Source: Paraburkholderia lacunae (GTDB taxonomy: Bacteria > Pseudomonadota > Gammaproteobacteria > Burkholderiales > Burkholderiaceae). From it: DNA of 64,000 bases. The notes below the pieces were generated by a model, which did not search any database, had not been told where the DNA came from, and saw only the letters and a list, made by a program, of their open reading frames with translations. Shown in pieces: positions 33,567 through 43,368 of this stretch (position 1 is its first letter; each line of letters starts with the position of its first letter). Position numbers and translations under genes: made by a program. The stretch lies in NCBI RefSeq assembly GCF_003353175.1, contig NZ_QHKS01000026.1, positions 1-64,000 of the forward strand, read 5' to 3'.

Positions 33567-36116
33567 GTGAAACGCCTCATCACGCAATTTTTCGAGTTCT
33601 GTGCAGGAAGGCTGGCCGAGCTCCGGCCAGTCGCCGCCGCCGCGCTGCGGCGCGTGCGCCGCCCCACGCGGCGCGGCGTGGCGCTGACCTGCGCCGCTCT
33701 GCCTGCGCTGCTGTTCCTTTACGTGCTGATCCTGATTCCGTTCACCCCGAGTATCGGCGACATCCGCAAGGCGAAGGTGGAGCAGCCCGCTCAGATACTC
33801 TCGGCGGACGGCAAATTGCTTGCCGAATTCAAGCCGTCCAACCGCGAGTGGGTGAAGCTCGCGGATATCTCGCCGCACGTGGTGGACGCCTTGATCGCCA
33901 CGGAAGACCATCGCTTCTACCAGCATTTCGGCCTCGACTGGCGGCGTACGGCATCGGCCGCGCTGCATACGTTTTCCGGCGACCGCCAGGGTGGCTCGAC
34001 CATCACGCAGCAATTGGCCCGTAACCTGTATCCCGACGAAATCGGCCGCGCTCCCACGCTGACCCGCAAGCTGAAGGAGGCGATCACCGCCTTCAAGATC
34101 GAGGCGCTCTACACCAAGAGCGAGATTCTCGAGACGTATCTGAACACGGTGCCGTTCCTCTACAACGCCTATGGCATCGAAATGGCGGCGCGTACCTATT
34201 TCGATAAATCGGCCGCCGAGCTGAACGTGCTGGAAAGCGCGACGCTGGCCGGCATGCTGAAGGGCAACAGCTACTACAACCCGGTGCTCAACCCGGAGCG
34301 CGCCGTGCAGCGGCGCAACATCGTTCTGGCCCAGATGGTCAAGTACGGCAAGCTGACACCCGCGGCCTACGAGACGCTGAAGCGCCGTCCGCTGCGCATC
34401 GATTTCGAGCGGCAAACCGAGCCGCCCGGACCCGCGCCGCACTTCGCGCAGCAACTGCGCAAATGGCTCGCCGCATGGGCGGATCGCAACGACTACAACA
34501 TCTACTCCGATGGACTGGTGGTGCGCACCACCATCGATTCCCGCTTGCAGGCCATGGCGACCCAGGCCGTGGTGTGGCAGGGCAACCAGTTGCAGGGCAT
34601 CGCGAACTCGGCATGGGGAGCACGTGCGGGTTGCGCGAACGGCCGTGACCTGTTGCAGGTCTTCCTGCGCGAGACGCCTGACTATCGCGCGGCGAAAGAC
34701 TCGGGTCTGACGGACAGCGAAGCGTTGAAACGGCTGTCGTCCGATCGCAATCTGGTGCAGACGGTGTGTGAGAGCAAGACCCGGGTGCAGGCGGATTTCC
34801 TCGCGCTGGATCCGCGCAACGGACAGATCAAGGCATGGGTCGGCAGCCGCGACTTCAGCCAGGATCCGTTCGACCACGTCCAGCAGGCGCGCCGCCAGCC
34901 GGGCTCGACTTTCAAGCCGTTCGTCTATGCCGCGGCATTCGAAGGCGGCGCCAAACCGGCCGATACGTTCGTGGACAAACCCATCGAAATCCCGCTGGCC
35001 GGCGGCGAAATCTGGCGCCCGAGCGACGAAGACGAACCGAGCGGGCGCGCCATCAGCCTGCGCGACGGTCTCGCTTATTCGCGCAACCGCATTACGGCGC
35101 AGTTGATGGAGACAGTCGGTCCGGCCAAGGTTGCGCGGCTCGCTCGCGCGATGGGCGTGCGCGACAGCGAGCTCAATCCGGTGCCGTCGCTGGCGCTGGG
35201 CACGAGCCCCGTGACGCTGAAGGAAATGGTCTCGGCGTACGGCACGATTGCCAACCTCGGCGGCTATGTGGAGCCGGTGATGGTCACGCGCATCGAGGAT
35301 CGCAACGGCGAAGTGCTGGCGGAGTTCGCGCCGGTGCCGCCGAGACAGGAATTGCCGGCCGACACCGCTCGAACGCTGGTGGACGTGATGCGCGACGTGG
35401 TCAGCCGGGGGACGGGTTCGAGCATTCGCAGCCGCTTCGGCGTGCGCGGCGATGTCGCCGGCAAGACGGGCACGACGCAGGGTTACGCGGACGGCTGGTT
35501 CATTCTCATCCATCCGCAACTCGTGGCCGGCGCCTGGGTCGGCTTCAACGACAGCCGCGTGACGTTGCGCAGCGACTATTGGGGGCAGGGGGCGCACAGT
35601 GCCTTGCCGATCGTCGGCGATTTTTTCCAGCGTGCGCAGCGCTCGAGGCTGGTCGACGTTCGCGCCAGGTTCGCGACGGAGCAGGAACCGGGCAGGTTCG
35701 CCGAACTGTCGGGCAAGATCCGCGCGTGGTTCGAGCATCTGTTTGCGTCGCCGGTGAGGCCCGAGGCGCCGAGCGCAAGCCGTGATGCGACGCGGCGTGC
35801 GCCGGCTGCCTCAGTCGCTTCCGTTGCTTCTGCTGCTTCCACTGCTTCCACTGCTTCCACTGCTTCCACTGCCGCGATTGAACTGCAACCGCTGCCGCAG
35901 CCGCCGCTCATTGCCCCGGCGCCGGCCTCTGCGCCGCAGCCGGCCAGCGAGCACGTCGACGGGCAGGCGCCCGCGGGCGGCGTGCCGGCCTCCGCGCCGA
36001 CGCCCACGCCGGACGACATCACGCCGGCCGACGCAGGCAGTGCGGCTAACAGCGCGGCTAACAGCACGGCTAACGATCCCGTGAACGCGCCGGCAAGTAC
36101 CGGCACGTCGCCTTGA
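33567..36116 (+). CDS. Class A penicillin-binding protein (PBP1a-like)
   Basis: An 849-residue bifunctional peptidoglycan synthase. An N-terminal membrane anchor (residues 40-60) is followed by the glycosyltransferase domain with ATEDHRFYQHFGLD and GGSTITQQLARN, then the transpeptidase domain with active-site SxxK in QPGSTFKPF near 450, SxN in YSRNRI near 510 and KTG in AGKTGTTQ near 630. The C-terminal 110 residues are Ala/Ser/Thr/Pro rich and include a 9-bp-repeat-encoded SVASVASAASTASTAST run. The gene stands alone, and a 12-bp duplication (TAGTGACCCGTT) lies upstream at 33498-33522. Confidence 0.9.
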   Translation: MKRLITQFFEFCAGRLAELRPVAAAALRRVRRPTRRGVALTCAALPALLFLYVLILIPFTPSIGDIRKAKVEQPAQILSADGKLLAEFKPSNREWVKLADISPHVVDALIATEDHRFYQHFGLDWRRTASAALHTFSGDRQGGSTITQQLARNLYPDEIGRAPTLTRKLKEAITAFKIEALYTKSEILETYLNTVPFLYNAYGIEMAARTYFDKSAAELNVLESATLAGMLKGNSYYNPVLNPERAVQRRNIVLAQMVKYGKLTPAAYETLKRRPLRIDFERQTEPPGPAPHFAQQLRKWLAAWADRNDYNIYSDGLVVRTTIDSRLQAMATQAVVWQGNQLQGIANSAWGARAGCANGRDLLQVFLRETPDYRAAKDSGLTDSEALKRLSSDRNLVQTVCESKTRVQADFLALDPRNGQIKAWVGSRDFSQDPFDHVQQARRQPGSTFKPFVYAAAFEGGAKPADTFVDKPIEIPLAGGEIWRPSDEDEPSGRAISLRDGLAYSRNRITAQLMETVGPAKVARLARAMGVRDSELNPVPSLALGTSPVTLKEMVSAYGTIANLGGYVEPVMVTRIEDRNGEVLAEFAPVPPRQELPADTARTLVDVMRDVVSRGTGSSIRSRFGVRGDVAGKTGTTQGYADGWFILIHPQLVAGAWVGFNDSRVTLRSDYWGQGAHSALPIVGDFFQRAQRSRLVDVRARFATEQEPGRFAELSGKIRAWFEHLFASPVRPEAPSASRDATRRAPAASVASVASAASTASTASTASTAAIELQPLPQPPLIAPAPASAPQPASEHVDGQAPAGGVPASAPTPTPDDITPADAGSAANSAANSTANDPVNAPASTGTSP
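35817..35870 (+). repeat. In-frame 9-bp repeat, six units
   Basis: Units GCTTCCGTT, GCTTCTGCT and four copies of GCTTCCACT encode an Ala-Ser-Thr run in the PBP tail. Frame is kept because the unit is nine bases, so length changes would not break the protein. Confidence 0.95.
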
Positions 36117-36203
36117 CGGTCGATCCCGTTGCATGCACGAGAGGCGCACACGCCAGCCGCAACCGTGTGCGCCCCGCGCCATGCCGGGACGTTGGTCCGA
36201 ACG

Positions 36204-37877
36204 CTACTCGCCCGGGCTATACAGATCGAGCAGCTTGAGCGTCACGCCGTTGGTCCAACCGAAGCCGTCCTGCAACGGATACTCGCCACCGCCTCCGCCA
36301 CCGGTTCCCGCGCCTTCGACAACGTACTTCTCGACCAGCTTCCTGTCGGACGCGTAGACGCCCTTGACGTCGGCCAGAAAGCGCGTGCCGATCTGCTGCG
36401 CGAGCGCGTCGTGTCCATAGCGCTTCAGACCCTCGACCGCGATCCAGTGCAACGGCGCCCAGCCGTTCGGCGCGTCCCACTGCTGCGTCGTGTTGTAGGT
36501 GGTCGTCACGAGGCCGCCGGGTTGCAGAAGCGTCGATTGCACCTGCCGGGCCGTTTTGCGTGCACGTTCCGGCCACGCCGCTCCCACGAATAGCGGATAC
36601 AGCATCGCCGCCGTTTTGTTCTCGCGCGGCTTCGCGAGTTGCCAGTCGTAGTCCCCGTAATAGCCCTTGGCATTCCACAGATACCGGTTGATGCCCATCG
36701 CGCGTTTCGCCGCGCGTTCGGCGAACTCGCCCACGCAGCGGACATCGCGGGTCTCGCCACAGCCTCTGGCGATGGTCGTTTCGAGGTGAAACATCAGGCT
36801 GTTCAGATCGACCGGAATGATCGACGTGGTGCGCACCGTCGCCAGCGTCATGTTGTCGCCGAACCAGCGCGAGCTGAAATCCCAGCCGCTCTCCGCGGTC
36901 GCGCGCAGTTCTCGGTAGACCTCGTTTGGCGAGCGCCCCGTGGCCTGCTGCGCGGTCTTCACGTCCTCGAGATACGACTCGTCACGCGGCGTGTCGAGTT
37001 CGTCCCAATAGCGGTTGAGCACCGTATGGTCCGGCATCACCACGACGTTGCGCGTCGCGTCGCCCGGTTTGGTCGAGTCCGCGCCTTGCATCCAGTACGC
37101 GTACTCCTTGCGCAGGGCGGGCAGATATTTCTGGTAGACCTTGCCGCCTTCGACCTTCGCCGCGAGCGTCACCATGTACGAGAAAAACGGCGGCTGCGAG
37201 CGATCCAGGTAATACGTGCGATTGCCGTTCGGGATGTGGCCGAAGGTGTCGATCTCATACGCGAAGTTATCGAGCATGTTGTCGACGAGGTCTTCGCGGC
37301 CGGCCTCCTGGAGCCCCAGCATCGTGAACCAGGTGTCCCAGTAGTAGCCTTCGCGGAAGCGTCCTCCCGGCACGACATAGGGCTTCGGCAAGGGAATCAG
37401 CGAACTGTTCGGCGGCGCGCTCGTCGTGGTGCGCGTGAGCGCGGGCCACAGCCAGTTGATATGCTCGCGCAGCGTCTGATTCGCCGGCGGCGTGATGACC
37501 GGCTCGCTCGGTGGCGTGAAGTACTGGTTGACGAAGCTCGCCAGCGAAAAGCCTGGATTGTTCTTCTGCTGCTCATACAGTTGCACGATCGCGGCAGGGT
37601 CCGCATTCGGCGTGGCGTCGACGAAGGTCTTCTGATCGGGATAGATCTGCGCCGTTTGCACCGCGACGAACAGGTCGCCGTACAGCACGCTCGGCGCAGG
37701 CGGCAGCGTTGCGCCGACCTGAGTGTCCGCGAAGCAGACGCTGGCGGCGCTGGCTACGAACACAAAACTTGCAAGGGCCGCCCGATGAACGCTTCGATGC
37801 CGAAGCGTGCCGGCTGCGCGGCGGGGCGAGATCAGCGGGATGGCAATCTTGCGACGGACTTGCGACGGCTCAATCAT
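36204..37877 (-). CDS. treA: Periplasmic trehalase
   Basis: A 557-residue GH37 enzyme hydrolysing trehalose to glucose. The N-terminal signal/membrane segment lies near residues 30-50 (ALASFVFVASAASVCFA). Family signature 1 appears as PGGRFREGYYWDTWF near 180 and signature 2 as QQWDAPNGWAPLHW near 470. A Gly-rich loop GTGGGGGGEYPLQDG near 525 is typical. The start is ATG 37877 with GGAGGAG upstream. The length agrees with TreA. Confidence 0.92.
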   Translation of the reverse strand: MIEPSQVRRKIAIPLISPRRAAGTLRHRSVHRAALASFVFVASAASVCFADTQVGATLPPAPSVLYGDLFVAVQTAQIYPDQKTFVDATPNADPAAIVQLYEQQKNNPGFSLASFVNQYFTPPSEPVITPPANQTLREHINWLWPALTRTTTSAPPNSSLIPLPKPYVVPGGRFREGYYWDTWFTMLGLQEAGREDLVDNMLDNFAYEIDTFGHIPNGNRTYYLDRSQPPFFSYMVTLAAKVEGGKVYQKYLPALRKEYAYWMQGADSTKPGDATRNVVVMPDHTVLNRYWDELDTPRDESYLEDVKTAQQATGRSPNEVYRELRATAESGWDFSSRWFGDNMTLATVRTTSIIPVDLNSLMFHLETTIARGCGETRDVRCVGEFAERAAKRAMGINRYLWNAKGYYGDYDWQLAKPRENKTAAMLYPLFVGAAWPERARKTARQVQSTLLQPGGLVTTTYNTTQQWDAPNGWAPLHWIAVEGLKRYGHDALAQQIGTRFLADVKGVYASDRKLVEKYVVEGAGTGGGGGGEYPLQDGFGWTNGVTLKLLDLYSPGE

Positions 37878-38116
37878 GTCTCCTCCTGAGAAGTGGACAA
37901 CAGGATTGGTCTCCGGCGCGGCCTCGCATTCTTCTGATGGATGCTGAGGCGGAGGAAGCATCGCATAAAAGCCGGCGCGTTTCAAACGATTGCACGCGAC
38001 GCAATAGGCATGCCTGCCTTTGTCTGCCTCTGCGCACGTTTGCCGCACAGCACCATTTGCCGGTTAGCGCGGAACGCTTGCCGCACGGTTTGCCCGGGCA
38101 ACATGGTCAGCGGAAA

Positions 38117-38149
38117 GTCAGCGGCAGGTCAGCGGCAGGTCAGCGGCAG
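38117..38149. repeat. 11-bp tandem repeat, three copies
   Basis: Three exact GTCAGCGGCAG units overlap the last codons of the FmdB gene, so the C-terminus of that small protein lies in the repeat. Confidence 0.9.
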
Positions 38150-38358
38150 CAAGCGCACCGGTATCGTCCGCTGGACGAAGCAGCCGCGTCTTCCGCCGGC
38201 GGTGTGTTGTGGGTATGCGTCAATACCACGGGCAACCCGCTCCGGATCCGGGGCGCAGGCTCGCCGCACCGAGGGCAAAGCGCGCTGTGGCGAGCCGCCA
38301 CGCTTTGCATCTGGTCGAACGCGCCGCACTGCGTGCACTGGTAGTCGTAGATCGGCAT
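38140..38358 (-). CDS. FmdB-type zinc-ribbon protein
   Basis: A 72-residue protein starting MPIYDYQCTQCGAFDQMQS with two CxxC pairs (CTQC, CPRC), the FmdB/regulatory zinc-ribbon pattern that binds one zinc. The rest is low complexity and ends RCACCR. It lies just upstream of the hydantoinase operon's 3' end on the same strand, with 15 bases between stop and start, so it may be the last gene of that operon. Such proteins often accompany amidases and hydantoin genes. Confidence 0.75.
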   Translation of the reverse strand: MPIYDYQCTQCGAFDQMQSVAARHSALCPRCGEPAPRIRSGLPVVLTHTHNTPPAEDAAASSSGRYRCACCR

Positions 38359-38373
38359 CGCGCGTGGCCGGTG

Positions 38374-39801
38374 TTACCAGTACGCACCTAGCTCGCCGCG
38401 CGCGACGAATTGGCCCTGTCCGGTACGGCCGACCCATGCGCCGCCGTCGATCAGCAGTTCACCCCGCAGCAGCACCTTCTTCACACGGCCCGTCACCTGA
38501 TGGCCTTCGAACAGCGTGAAGTCACAGTCGCTGTGTTGTGTCCGGGCGCTGATCGTGTGCGGTTCGTCGGGATCGAATAGCACGATATCCGCGTCGCTGC
38601 CGATAGCGAGCGTGCCTTTCTTTGGGAACAACCCGAACAGTTTCGCGGGCGCGGTCGACGTCAATTCTACGAAGCGGTTCAACGAAATGCGTCCGCTCCG
38701 TACGCCACCGTCGTACACCACCGTCATGCGCGTTTCGACGCCCGGCACGCCGTTCGGAATCTTCGAAAAGTCATCACGCCCGAGCGGCTTCTGGTTCACT
38801 TTGCCGAGATGGCCTTCCTTCATGCAGTACGGGCAATGATCGGTCGATATCAGCTGCAGGTCGTCGGTCTTGAGCGCGGTCCATAACGCGTTCTGGGCGT
38901 CCTTCGAGCGCAGCGGCGGACTCATGACATAGCGCGCGAGATCGAAGCTGTCGTCGGCATACGCGGATTCGTCGAAGAACAGGTAATGCGGGCAGGTTTC
39001 GGCGAATACCGGAATGCCGAGATCGCGTGCCTCGATGACATGCTTGAGCGCTTCCTTCGCCGACAGGTGAACGAAGTACACGGGAGCCTCGGCCAGCTCG
39101 GCGAGCTTGATGCCGCGATGCGTGGCTTCGCCTTCCATGATCGCGGGCCGCGTCAGCGCGTGATGGCGGGGCGAGGTGTGCCCTTGCGCGAGCGCCTCGC
39201 GAATCAGCAGGTCGATGACCGTGCCGTTCTCGGCGTGCAGCGCGATCATGCCGCCGTGCTGCCCGACCATCCGCATCGCCCGAAAAATCGTGGCGTCGTC
39301 GGACATGACGGTGCCCGGATACGCCATGAACATCTTGAAGCTCGACACGCCCTCGTGGCGGATCGCGTATTGCATGTCGGCCAGCACGTCTTCGTCGACG
39401 TGCGTAACGATCACGTGGAAACCATAGTCGATGCTGGCCGCTGAGCCCGCCTTCGACTGCGCTCTCGCGATGGCGTCGAGCGGACTGGTTCCGGCATTCT
39501 GCAACGCGAAATCGACGATCGTCGTGGTGCCGCCGAAAGCGGCCGAGCGTGTGCCGGAGGCAAAGTTGTCGCAGGTCACCGACGGCCCGAACGTATTCTC
39601 CATATGCGTATGGCAATCGACGCCGCCGGGAAACACCAGCAGGCCGCTCGCGTCGATCACCAACGTGTCCGGACCGGCTTCCAGCTGCTGCCCGATACAG
39701 ACAATGCGTTCGCCTTCGATCATGATGTCGGCGCTGTAGTCGTCCACCGCGGTGATCAGGCGGCCGCCGCGGATAAGCGTGCGGGTCGTGCTGTGAGTCA
39801 T
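38374..39801 (-). CDS. Dihydropyrimidinase/D-hydantoinase-type amidohydrolase
   Basis: A 475-residue cyclic amidohydrolase of the dihydropyrimidinase family. The metal site shows GGVDCHTHMENTFG near residue 60, the carboxylated Lys region SSFKMFMAYPG near 152, HAENG near 190, HLSAKEAL near 245 and STDHCPYC near 320. It hydrolyses cyclic amides such as hydantoins or dihydropyrimidines. The ATG overlaps the stop of the DapA-family gene by ATGA, making it the fifth gene of an overlapping operon. Confidence 0.88.
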   Translation of the reverse strand: MTHSTTRTLIRGGRLITAVDDYSADIMIEGERIVCIGQQLEAGPDTLVIDASGLLVFPGGVDCHTHMENTFGPSVTCDNFASGTRSAAFGGTTTIVDFALQNAGTSPLDAIARAQSKAGSAASIDYGFHVIVTHVDEDVLADMQYAIRHEGVSSFKMFMAYPGTVMSDDATIFRAMRMVGQHGGMIALHAENGTVIDLLIREALAQGHTSPRHHALTRPAIMEGEATHRGIKLAELAEAPVYFVHLSAKEALKHVIEARDLGIPVFAETCPHYLFFDESAYADDSFDLARYVMSPPLRSKDAQNALWTALKTDDLQLISTDHCPYCMKEGHLGKVNQKPLGRDDFSKIPNGVPGVETRMTVVYDGGVRSGRISLNRFVELTSTAPAKLFGLFPKKGTLAIGSDADIVLFDPDEPHTISARTQHSDCDFTLFEGHQVTGRVKKVLLRGELLIDGGAWVGRTGQGQFVARGELGAYW

Positions 39802-40748
39802 GAGGGGCTCCGGTCGTGTTCGAGGGCAATCGAGAGCGCGCTTTCAAGGCGGCCGGTTTCCGCGGCGGACAGCGGCGGAATCGGCGGGCGCATCGACGCG
39901 TGCGGAAATTTTCCGAGCAGATGAAGACAGGCCTTGAGCCGGGCGCTCGCATGCGATCCCGGCGCGGTGCCGTAAATGGCCTTGGCGAGCGGATAGATGC
40001 GGGCATGAAGCCGCTGCGCTTCGGCCAGGTCGCCGCGCAGGACCGCGCGATAGAGCGCCACGATCAACTCCGGCACGACGGCGGCGAGACTCACGAGGCT
40101 GCCTTCGGTGCCGACGGCAAAGCACGTGAACAGGTGCTCGTCGCCGGATGCCATGACGGCGACGTGCGGCGCCGTCGATTTGACGAAGCGCCGGTTTCCC
40201 TCATAGGCCGCGGTCTCCCAACTGCCTTCCTTGATGGCCACGACCTCCGGCAGTCCGATCAGCGCACGCAGCATGGGCTCCGTGTAGGCCATGGCTCCGG
40301 TGCTCACGCCCGCCTGGTACAGCATCATGGGCAGGCGCGCGTTGGCATTGGCGATCCGGTGATGCGCGACGACAGTGTCGAGATCTGTCGAGAGCGCCCA
40401 TGAGAAAGGCGGAAAAAGCAGCATCGCGTCGGCGCCCGCACGTTTTGCGTCGTCGGTATGCGCCTGTGCTTCGTAGCTGTCTTCGGAATTCACGCCGGCC
40501 ACGATGATCGAGCGCTCGCCGCACACGCTGTGCGCGATCTCCACCACGCGCCGCTTTTCGTCGCGCGAGAACACGAAGTTCTCGCCGGCGTGGCCGTTGA
40601 TCAGCAAGCCGACAATACCGTCGACTGCGGCGACGTCCTCCAGATGGCGGGCGAGCGCGGCTTCGTCCAGACGACGGCCCTGCGCGTCGAGCGGACAAAG
40701 GGTGGCGGCATAGATGCCGTTGAAGGGGGCGTCGTGTGAGGGAATCAT
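39798..40748 (-). CDS. DapA/NanA-family aldolase or deaminating lyase
   Basis: A 316-residue TIM-barrel enzyme of the DHDPS family with N-terminal NGIYAATLCPLDAQG, a loop LLINGHAGENFVFS in place of the usual GTTGE, catalytic Tyr in MMLYQAG near 143 and the Schiff-base Lys in VVAIKEGSW near 172. Members in hydroxyproline loci deaminate 1-pyrroline-4-hydroxy-2-carboxylate, and this gene may do a related step. Overlaps at both ends (ATGA) place it in the operon. Confidence 0.85.
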   Translation of the reverse strand: MIPSHDAPFNGIYAATLCPLDAQGRRLDEAALARHLEDVAAVDGIVGLLINGHAGENFVFSRDEKRRVVEIAHSVCGERSIIVAGVNSEDSYEAQAHTDDAKRAGADAMLLFPPFSWALSTDLDTVVAHHRIANANARLPMMLYQAGVSTGAMAYTEPMLRALIGLPEVVAIKEGSWETAAYEGNRRFVKSTAPHVAVMASGDEHLFTCFAVGTEGSLVSLAAVVPELIVALYRAVLRGDLAEAQRLHARIYPLAKAIYGTAPGSHASARLKACLHLLGKFPHASMRPPIPPLSAAETGRLESALSIALEHDRSPS

Positions 40749-41947
40749 TCAGTGTTTTCTCGAGGAGTAAGGGCGGGCGCGGCGGCTTGAACCACGAGCC
40801 GCGCCGGATCGAATAAGGGCAACTCGGGCGCCTCGCCGAGCATCGTCTGGGCCAGCAGTTTTCCCATATAGGGGCCGCTGGTGTAGCCGGAGTGCACGCA
40901 GCCGATGACCCAGGCATCCGTGAGACCGGGCAGCGCGCCGAGCATCGGCATAGCGTCGGCGGTTTCGGCTTCGAGTCCCAGCCAGATGCGCGCCACGCGC
41001 GCTTTGGCGAGCGCCGGGATCACGTGCTGCGCCAGCCGAAGATTGCCGGTCAGGTTCTGCGGAATGGTTTCGACGGGGCCTCGAATACGATCGCCGACGC
41101 CTTGCCAGCCGCCACCGATCAGCACGCTGCCGTTGGCGAATTGCTTCATCGAGAGCAGCCCGTTCGCAATGCTCAGCACCGAACGCATGATGGGCGGCAT
41201 GCGTTCGGTGACGATCAGCTGGTTGACGAGCGTCTTCACGGGAATGTGCACGTCGAGCATCGCCAGCAGCGGCTCGAGCCATACGCCGCCGGCCATGACG
41301 AGCCGCTTCGCGTCGATGCGAAGCGAAGCGGCGGCGCTTTCAGGGCCGCTTTCAGGATCGCGCGCCTGGCCAAATACGCGATAGCGTCCGTTCACCCGAT
41401 CGATCCGCGTGACCGGCGTCTGCTCGACAATCCGCACGCCGGCTTCGCGCAATGCCGCGTGATAGGCGCGGCCGGTCAGGTAAGCACTCGCGAAACCGTC
41501 GGTCGCGCAGAACGCGGCCTCCAGCATCGCAGGATTAAGTCCGGGCTCGACGGCGAGTGCGGCGTCGCGCTCGAGCAGGTCGATCTGCGCGCCGTATTCG
41601 CGGCGGGCAGCGGCGCGAGCCCGGAGCAGTTCCCGTTCGGCTTCGGTGAAGGCGAGCGAGAGACCCGGCGCGGCGGTTGCCAGCACGCCTTGACCGAGCC
41701 ACTGGTCCGTCTCCATCCACATCTTCCATGCGCGGATCGCGTAGGGCACGAGCGCCGCCCGCGTCATGTGCAGAGTCAGCGTGCCGGCGTTCACGCCGGA
41801 AGCGGCGCGGCACAGCGCGCCGCGCTCGATCACGGCCACCCGCATGCCGGCGCGTGCAAGGAACAATGCGCTCGTGCAGCCCATCACGCCGCCGCCGACC
41901 ACGGCGACATCGAAAGGTCCGTGCAACGCTTCAGACGGTGCGTTCAT
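40745..41947 (-). CDS. FAD-dependent amine/D-amino acid dehydrogenase subunit (HcnC/LhpB-like)
   Basis: A 400-residue DAO-fold flavoprotein with dinucleotide motif VAVVGGGVMGCTSALFLARAG at residues 14-35 and a C-terminal FAD segment CVHSGYTSGPYMGKLLA. The preceding genes encode partner subunits (an FAD/BFD protein and a 2Fe-2S protein), as in HcnABC, opine oxidase and D-hydroxyproline dehydrogenase complexes. The start is ATG 41947, overlapping the upstream stop by ATGA. Confidence 0.85.
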   Translation of the reverse strand: MNAPSEALHGPFDVAVVGGGVMGCTSALFLARAGMRVAVIERGALCRAASGVNAGTLTLHMTRAALVPYAIRAWKMWMETDQWLGQGVLATAAPGLSLAFTEAERELLRARAAARREYGAQIDLLERDAALAVEPGLNPAMLEAAFCATDGFASAYLTGRAYHAALREAGVRIVEQTPVTRIDRVNGRYRVFGQARDPESGPESAAASLRIDAKRLVMAGGVWLEPLLAMLDVHIPVKTLVNQLIVTERMPPIMRSVLSIANGLLSMKQFANGSVLIGGGWQGVGDRIRGPVETIPQNLTGNLRLAQHVIPALAKARVARIWLGLEAETADAMPMLGALPGLTDAWVIGCVHSGYTSGPYMGKLLAQTMLGEAPELPLFDPARLVVQAAAPALTPRENTE

Positions 41948-43368
41948 AGCGGCGCCGCCTTGGGGATCGGGATGCTGTCGTAGGTGTAGTCGCCGGAGAG
42001 CGCTTCGACCGTCACCGGGCGCAGTGGCGTGCGCGCGGAAAAGCAGCCGACGCGCTCGCGCGATGCATCGGCAGCGTGGCGGGCGAGCAATTCGCCCGCA
42101 ATATCGCCGCAGGTGCGCCCCTGGCAGGGGCCCATGCCGCATCGCGTCCATGCCTTGAGCTGGTTGACGTCATGAGCGCCCGAGTCGAAGGCCGCGTCGA
42201 TTTCGGCGCGTGTCACGTCCTCGCAGCGGCAGACGATGGTGCTGGGGCCAATGCTGTCCACGTGTCCGGGGCGCAGGGCCATCAGATTCGCCATCGCGTG
42301 ACCGGCACGCGCAGCCTGGAGAAATTCGTCGCGCGCCGTCTCGACGAGGCTTTGCAGTCGTGCAGGCGCTTGCGCACCGAGATCGAGCGCACAGGCGAGA
42401 CCGGCCAGCGTGCCGTGCTTCGCGGCGGCGGCTGCGCCGGCGATCCCGGCGCCGTCGCCCGCGACATAGAGACGGGGGCGCGAAGTACGCCCGTCCTGGT
42501 CGGCGACGGCAATCCAGCCGCCCGCTTCGCGCGAGTAGCGATGTTGTGCGCGCAACAGACGCGTCACCTCGGTAGACGGCGTGAGCCCGTGACCGACGGC
42601 GACGCAATCGGCCATCACGGTTTTGCGCTTTCCTTCGACGGGACGCCCGCTTGCATCACAAGGGGCGAGGGTCGCGCGCAGCTGAGCGCCGGCCGCCTCG
42701 ACCCGCACGATCGTATGACGCGCATATCGGCGTGTGCCTGCACGGCGGATCGTGTTCCACCAGCGCAGACCCTGGCGCAACAGATCGGGACGCGCGAGCA
42801 GGGCGGGCACGGTGCGCAACCAGTCGCCGATGCCGGCGAGATCCGCGATGGCCTCGACCCTGCCGCCGCCTTCGATCGTTTTGGCCGCCACGGCCGCGAG
42901 CAGCGGACCGCAGCCGGCGACGAGCGTCGACTGGCCAGGCAGCATGTGCTGCGACTTCAACAGGATGGTGGCGGCAGCCAGACCGATTACACCAGGCGTG
43001 GTCCACCCTTCGAATGGCACGACCCGCTCGGTCGTGCCGGCTGCGGCGATCAGTGCGCGTGCGGTGTAATGCGCCGCGCCGTGCGGGCCGGTTGCGTCGA
43101 TGCGATAGTCGCCGGTGACGGCCCATACGGAATGGCCGAAGAATGTCGTGACGCCGCTTGCGGCCAGCTCGCGGCGCAGAGTGTTGCCGGCCTCCTGATC
43201 CGCTCCGCCGGACGCCGCGGCGCCTTCGACCGGTGCCCGGTACACCTGACCGCCCGCGGCCGGGTTCTCGTCGAACAGCGCGACGCTCAGTCCCGCAGCC
43301 GCAGCCGCCATCGCCGCATGGGCGCCGGCCGGGCCGCCGCCGAGCACCGCCACGTCGAACTCAGACAT
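41944..43368 (-). CDS. FAD-dependent oxidoreductase with BFD-like 2Fe-2S domain (HcnB/LhpE-like)
   Basis: A 474-residue flavoprotein with VAVLGGGPAGAHAAMAAAAAG at the N-terminus, AAGTTERVVPFEGW, and a second Rossmann region TLVAGCGPLLAAVAA. A C-terminal BFD-like domain carries IVCRCEDVTRAEID and RCGMGPCQGRTC (four Cys). This is the alpha subunit pattern of HcnB/OoxA-type dehydrogenases. ATG 43368 gives MSEFDVAV and overlaps the 2Fe-2S gene by eight bases. Confidence 0.88.
   Translation of the reverse strand: MSEFDVAVLGGGPAGAHAAMAAAAAGLSVALFDENPAAGGQVYRAPVEGAAASGGADQEAGNTLRRELAASGVTTFFGHSVWAVTGDYRIDATGPHGAAHYTARALIAAAGTTERVVPFEGWTTPGVIGLAAATILLKSQHMLPGQSTLVAGCGPLLAAVAAKTIEGGGRVEAIADLAGIGDWLRTVPALLARPDLLRQGLRWWNTIRRAGTRRYARHTIVRVEAAGAQLRATLAPCDASGRPVEGKRKTVMADCVAVGHGLTPSTEVTRLLRAQHRYSREAGGWIAVADQDGRTSRPRLYVAGDGAGIAGAAAAAKHGTLAGLACALDLGAQAPARLQSLVETARDEFLQAARAGHAMANLMALRPGHVDSIGPSTIVCRCEDVTRAEIDAAFDSGAHDVNQLKAWTRCGMGPCQGRTCGDIAGELLARHAADASRERVGCFSARTPLRPVTVEALSGDYTYDSIPIPKAAPL

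Noticed and set aside
33390..35738. 782-codon minus-strand ORF opposite the penicillin-binding protein gene
   Set aside because: Antisense shadow with His/Arg/Gln bias; the plus strand carries all the PBP motifs.
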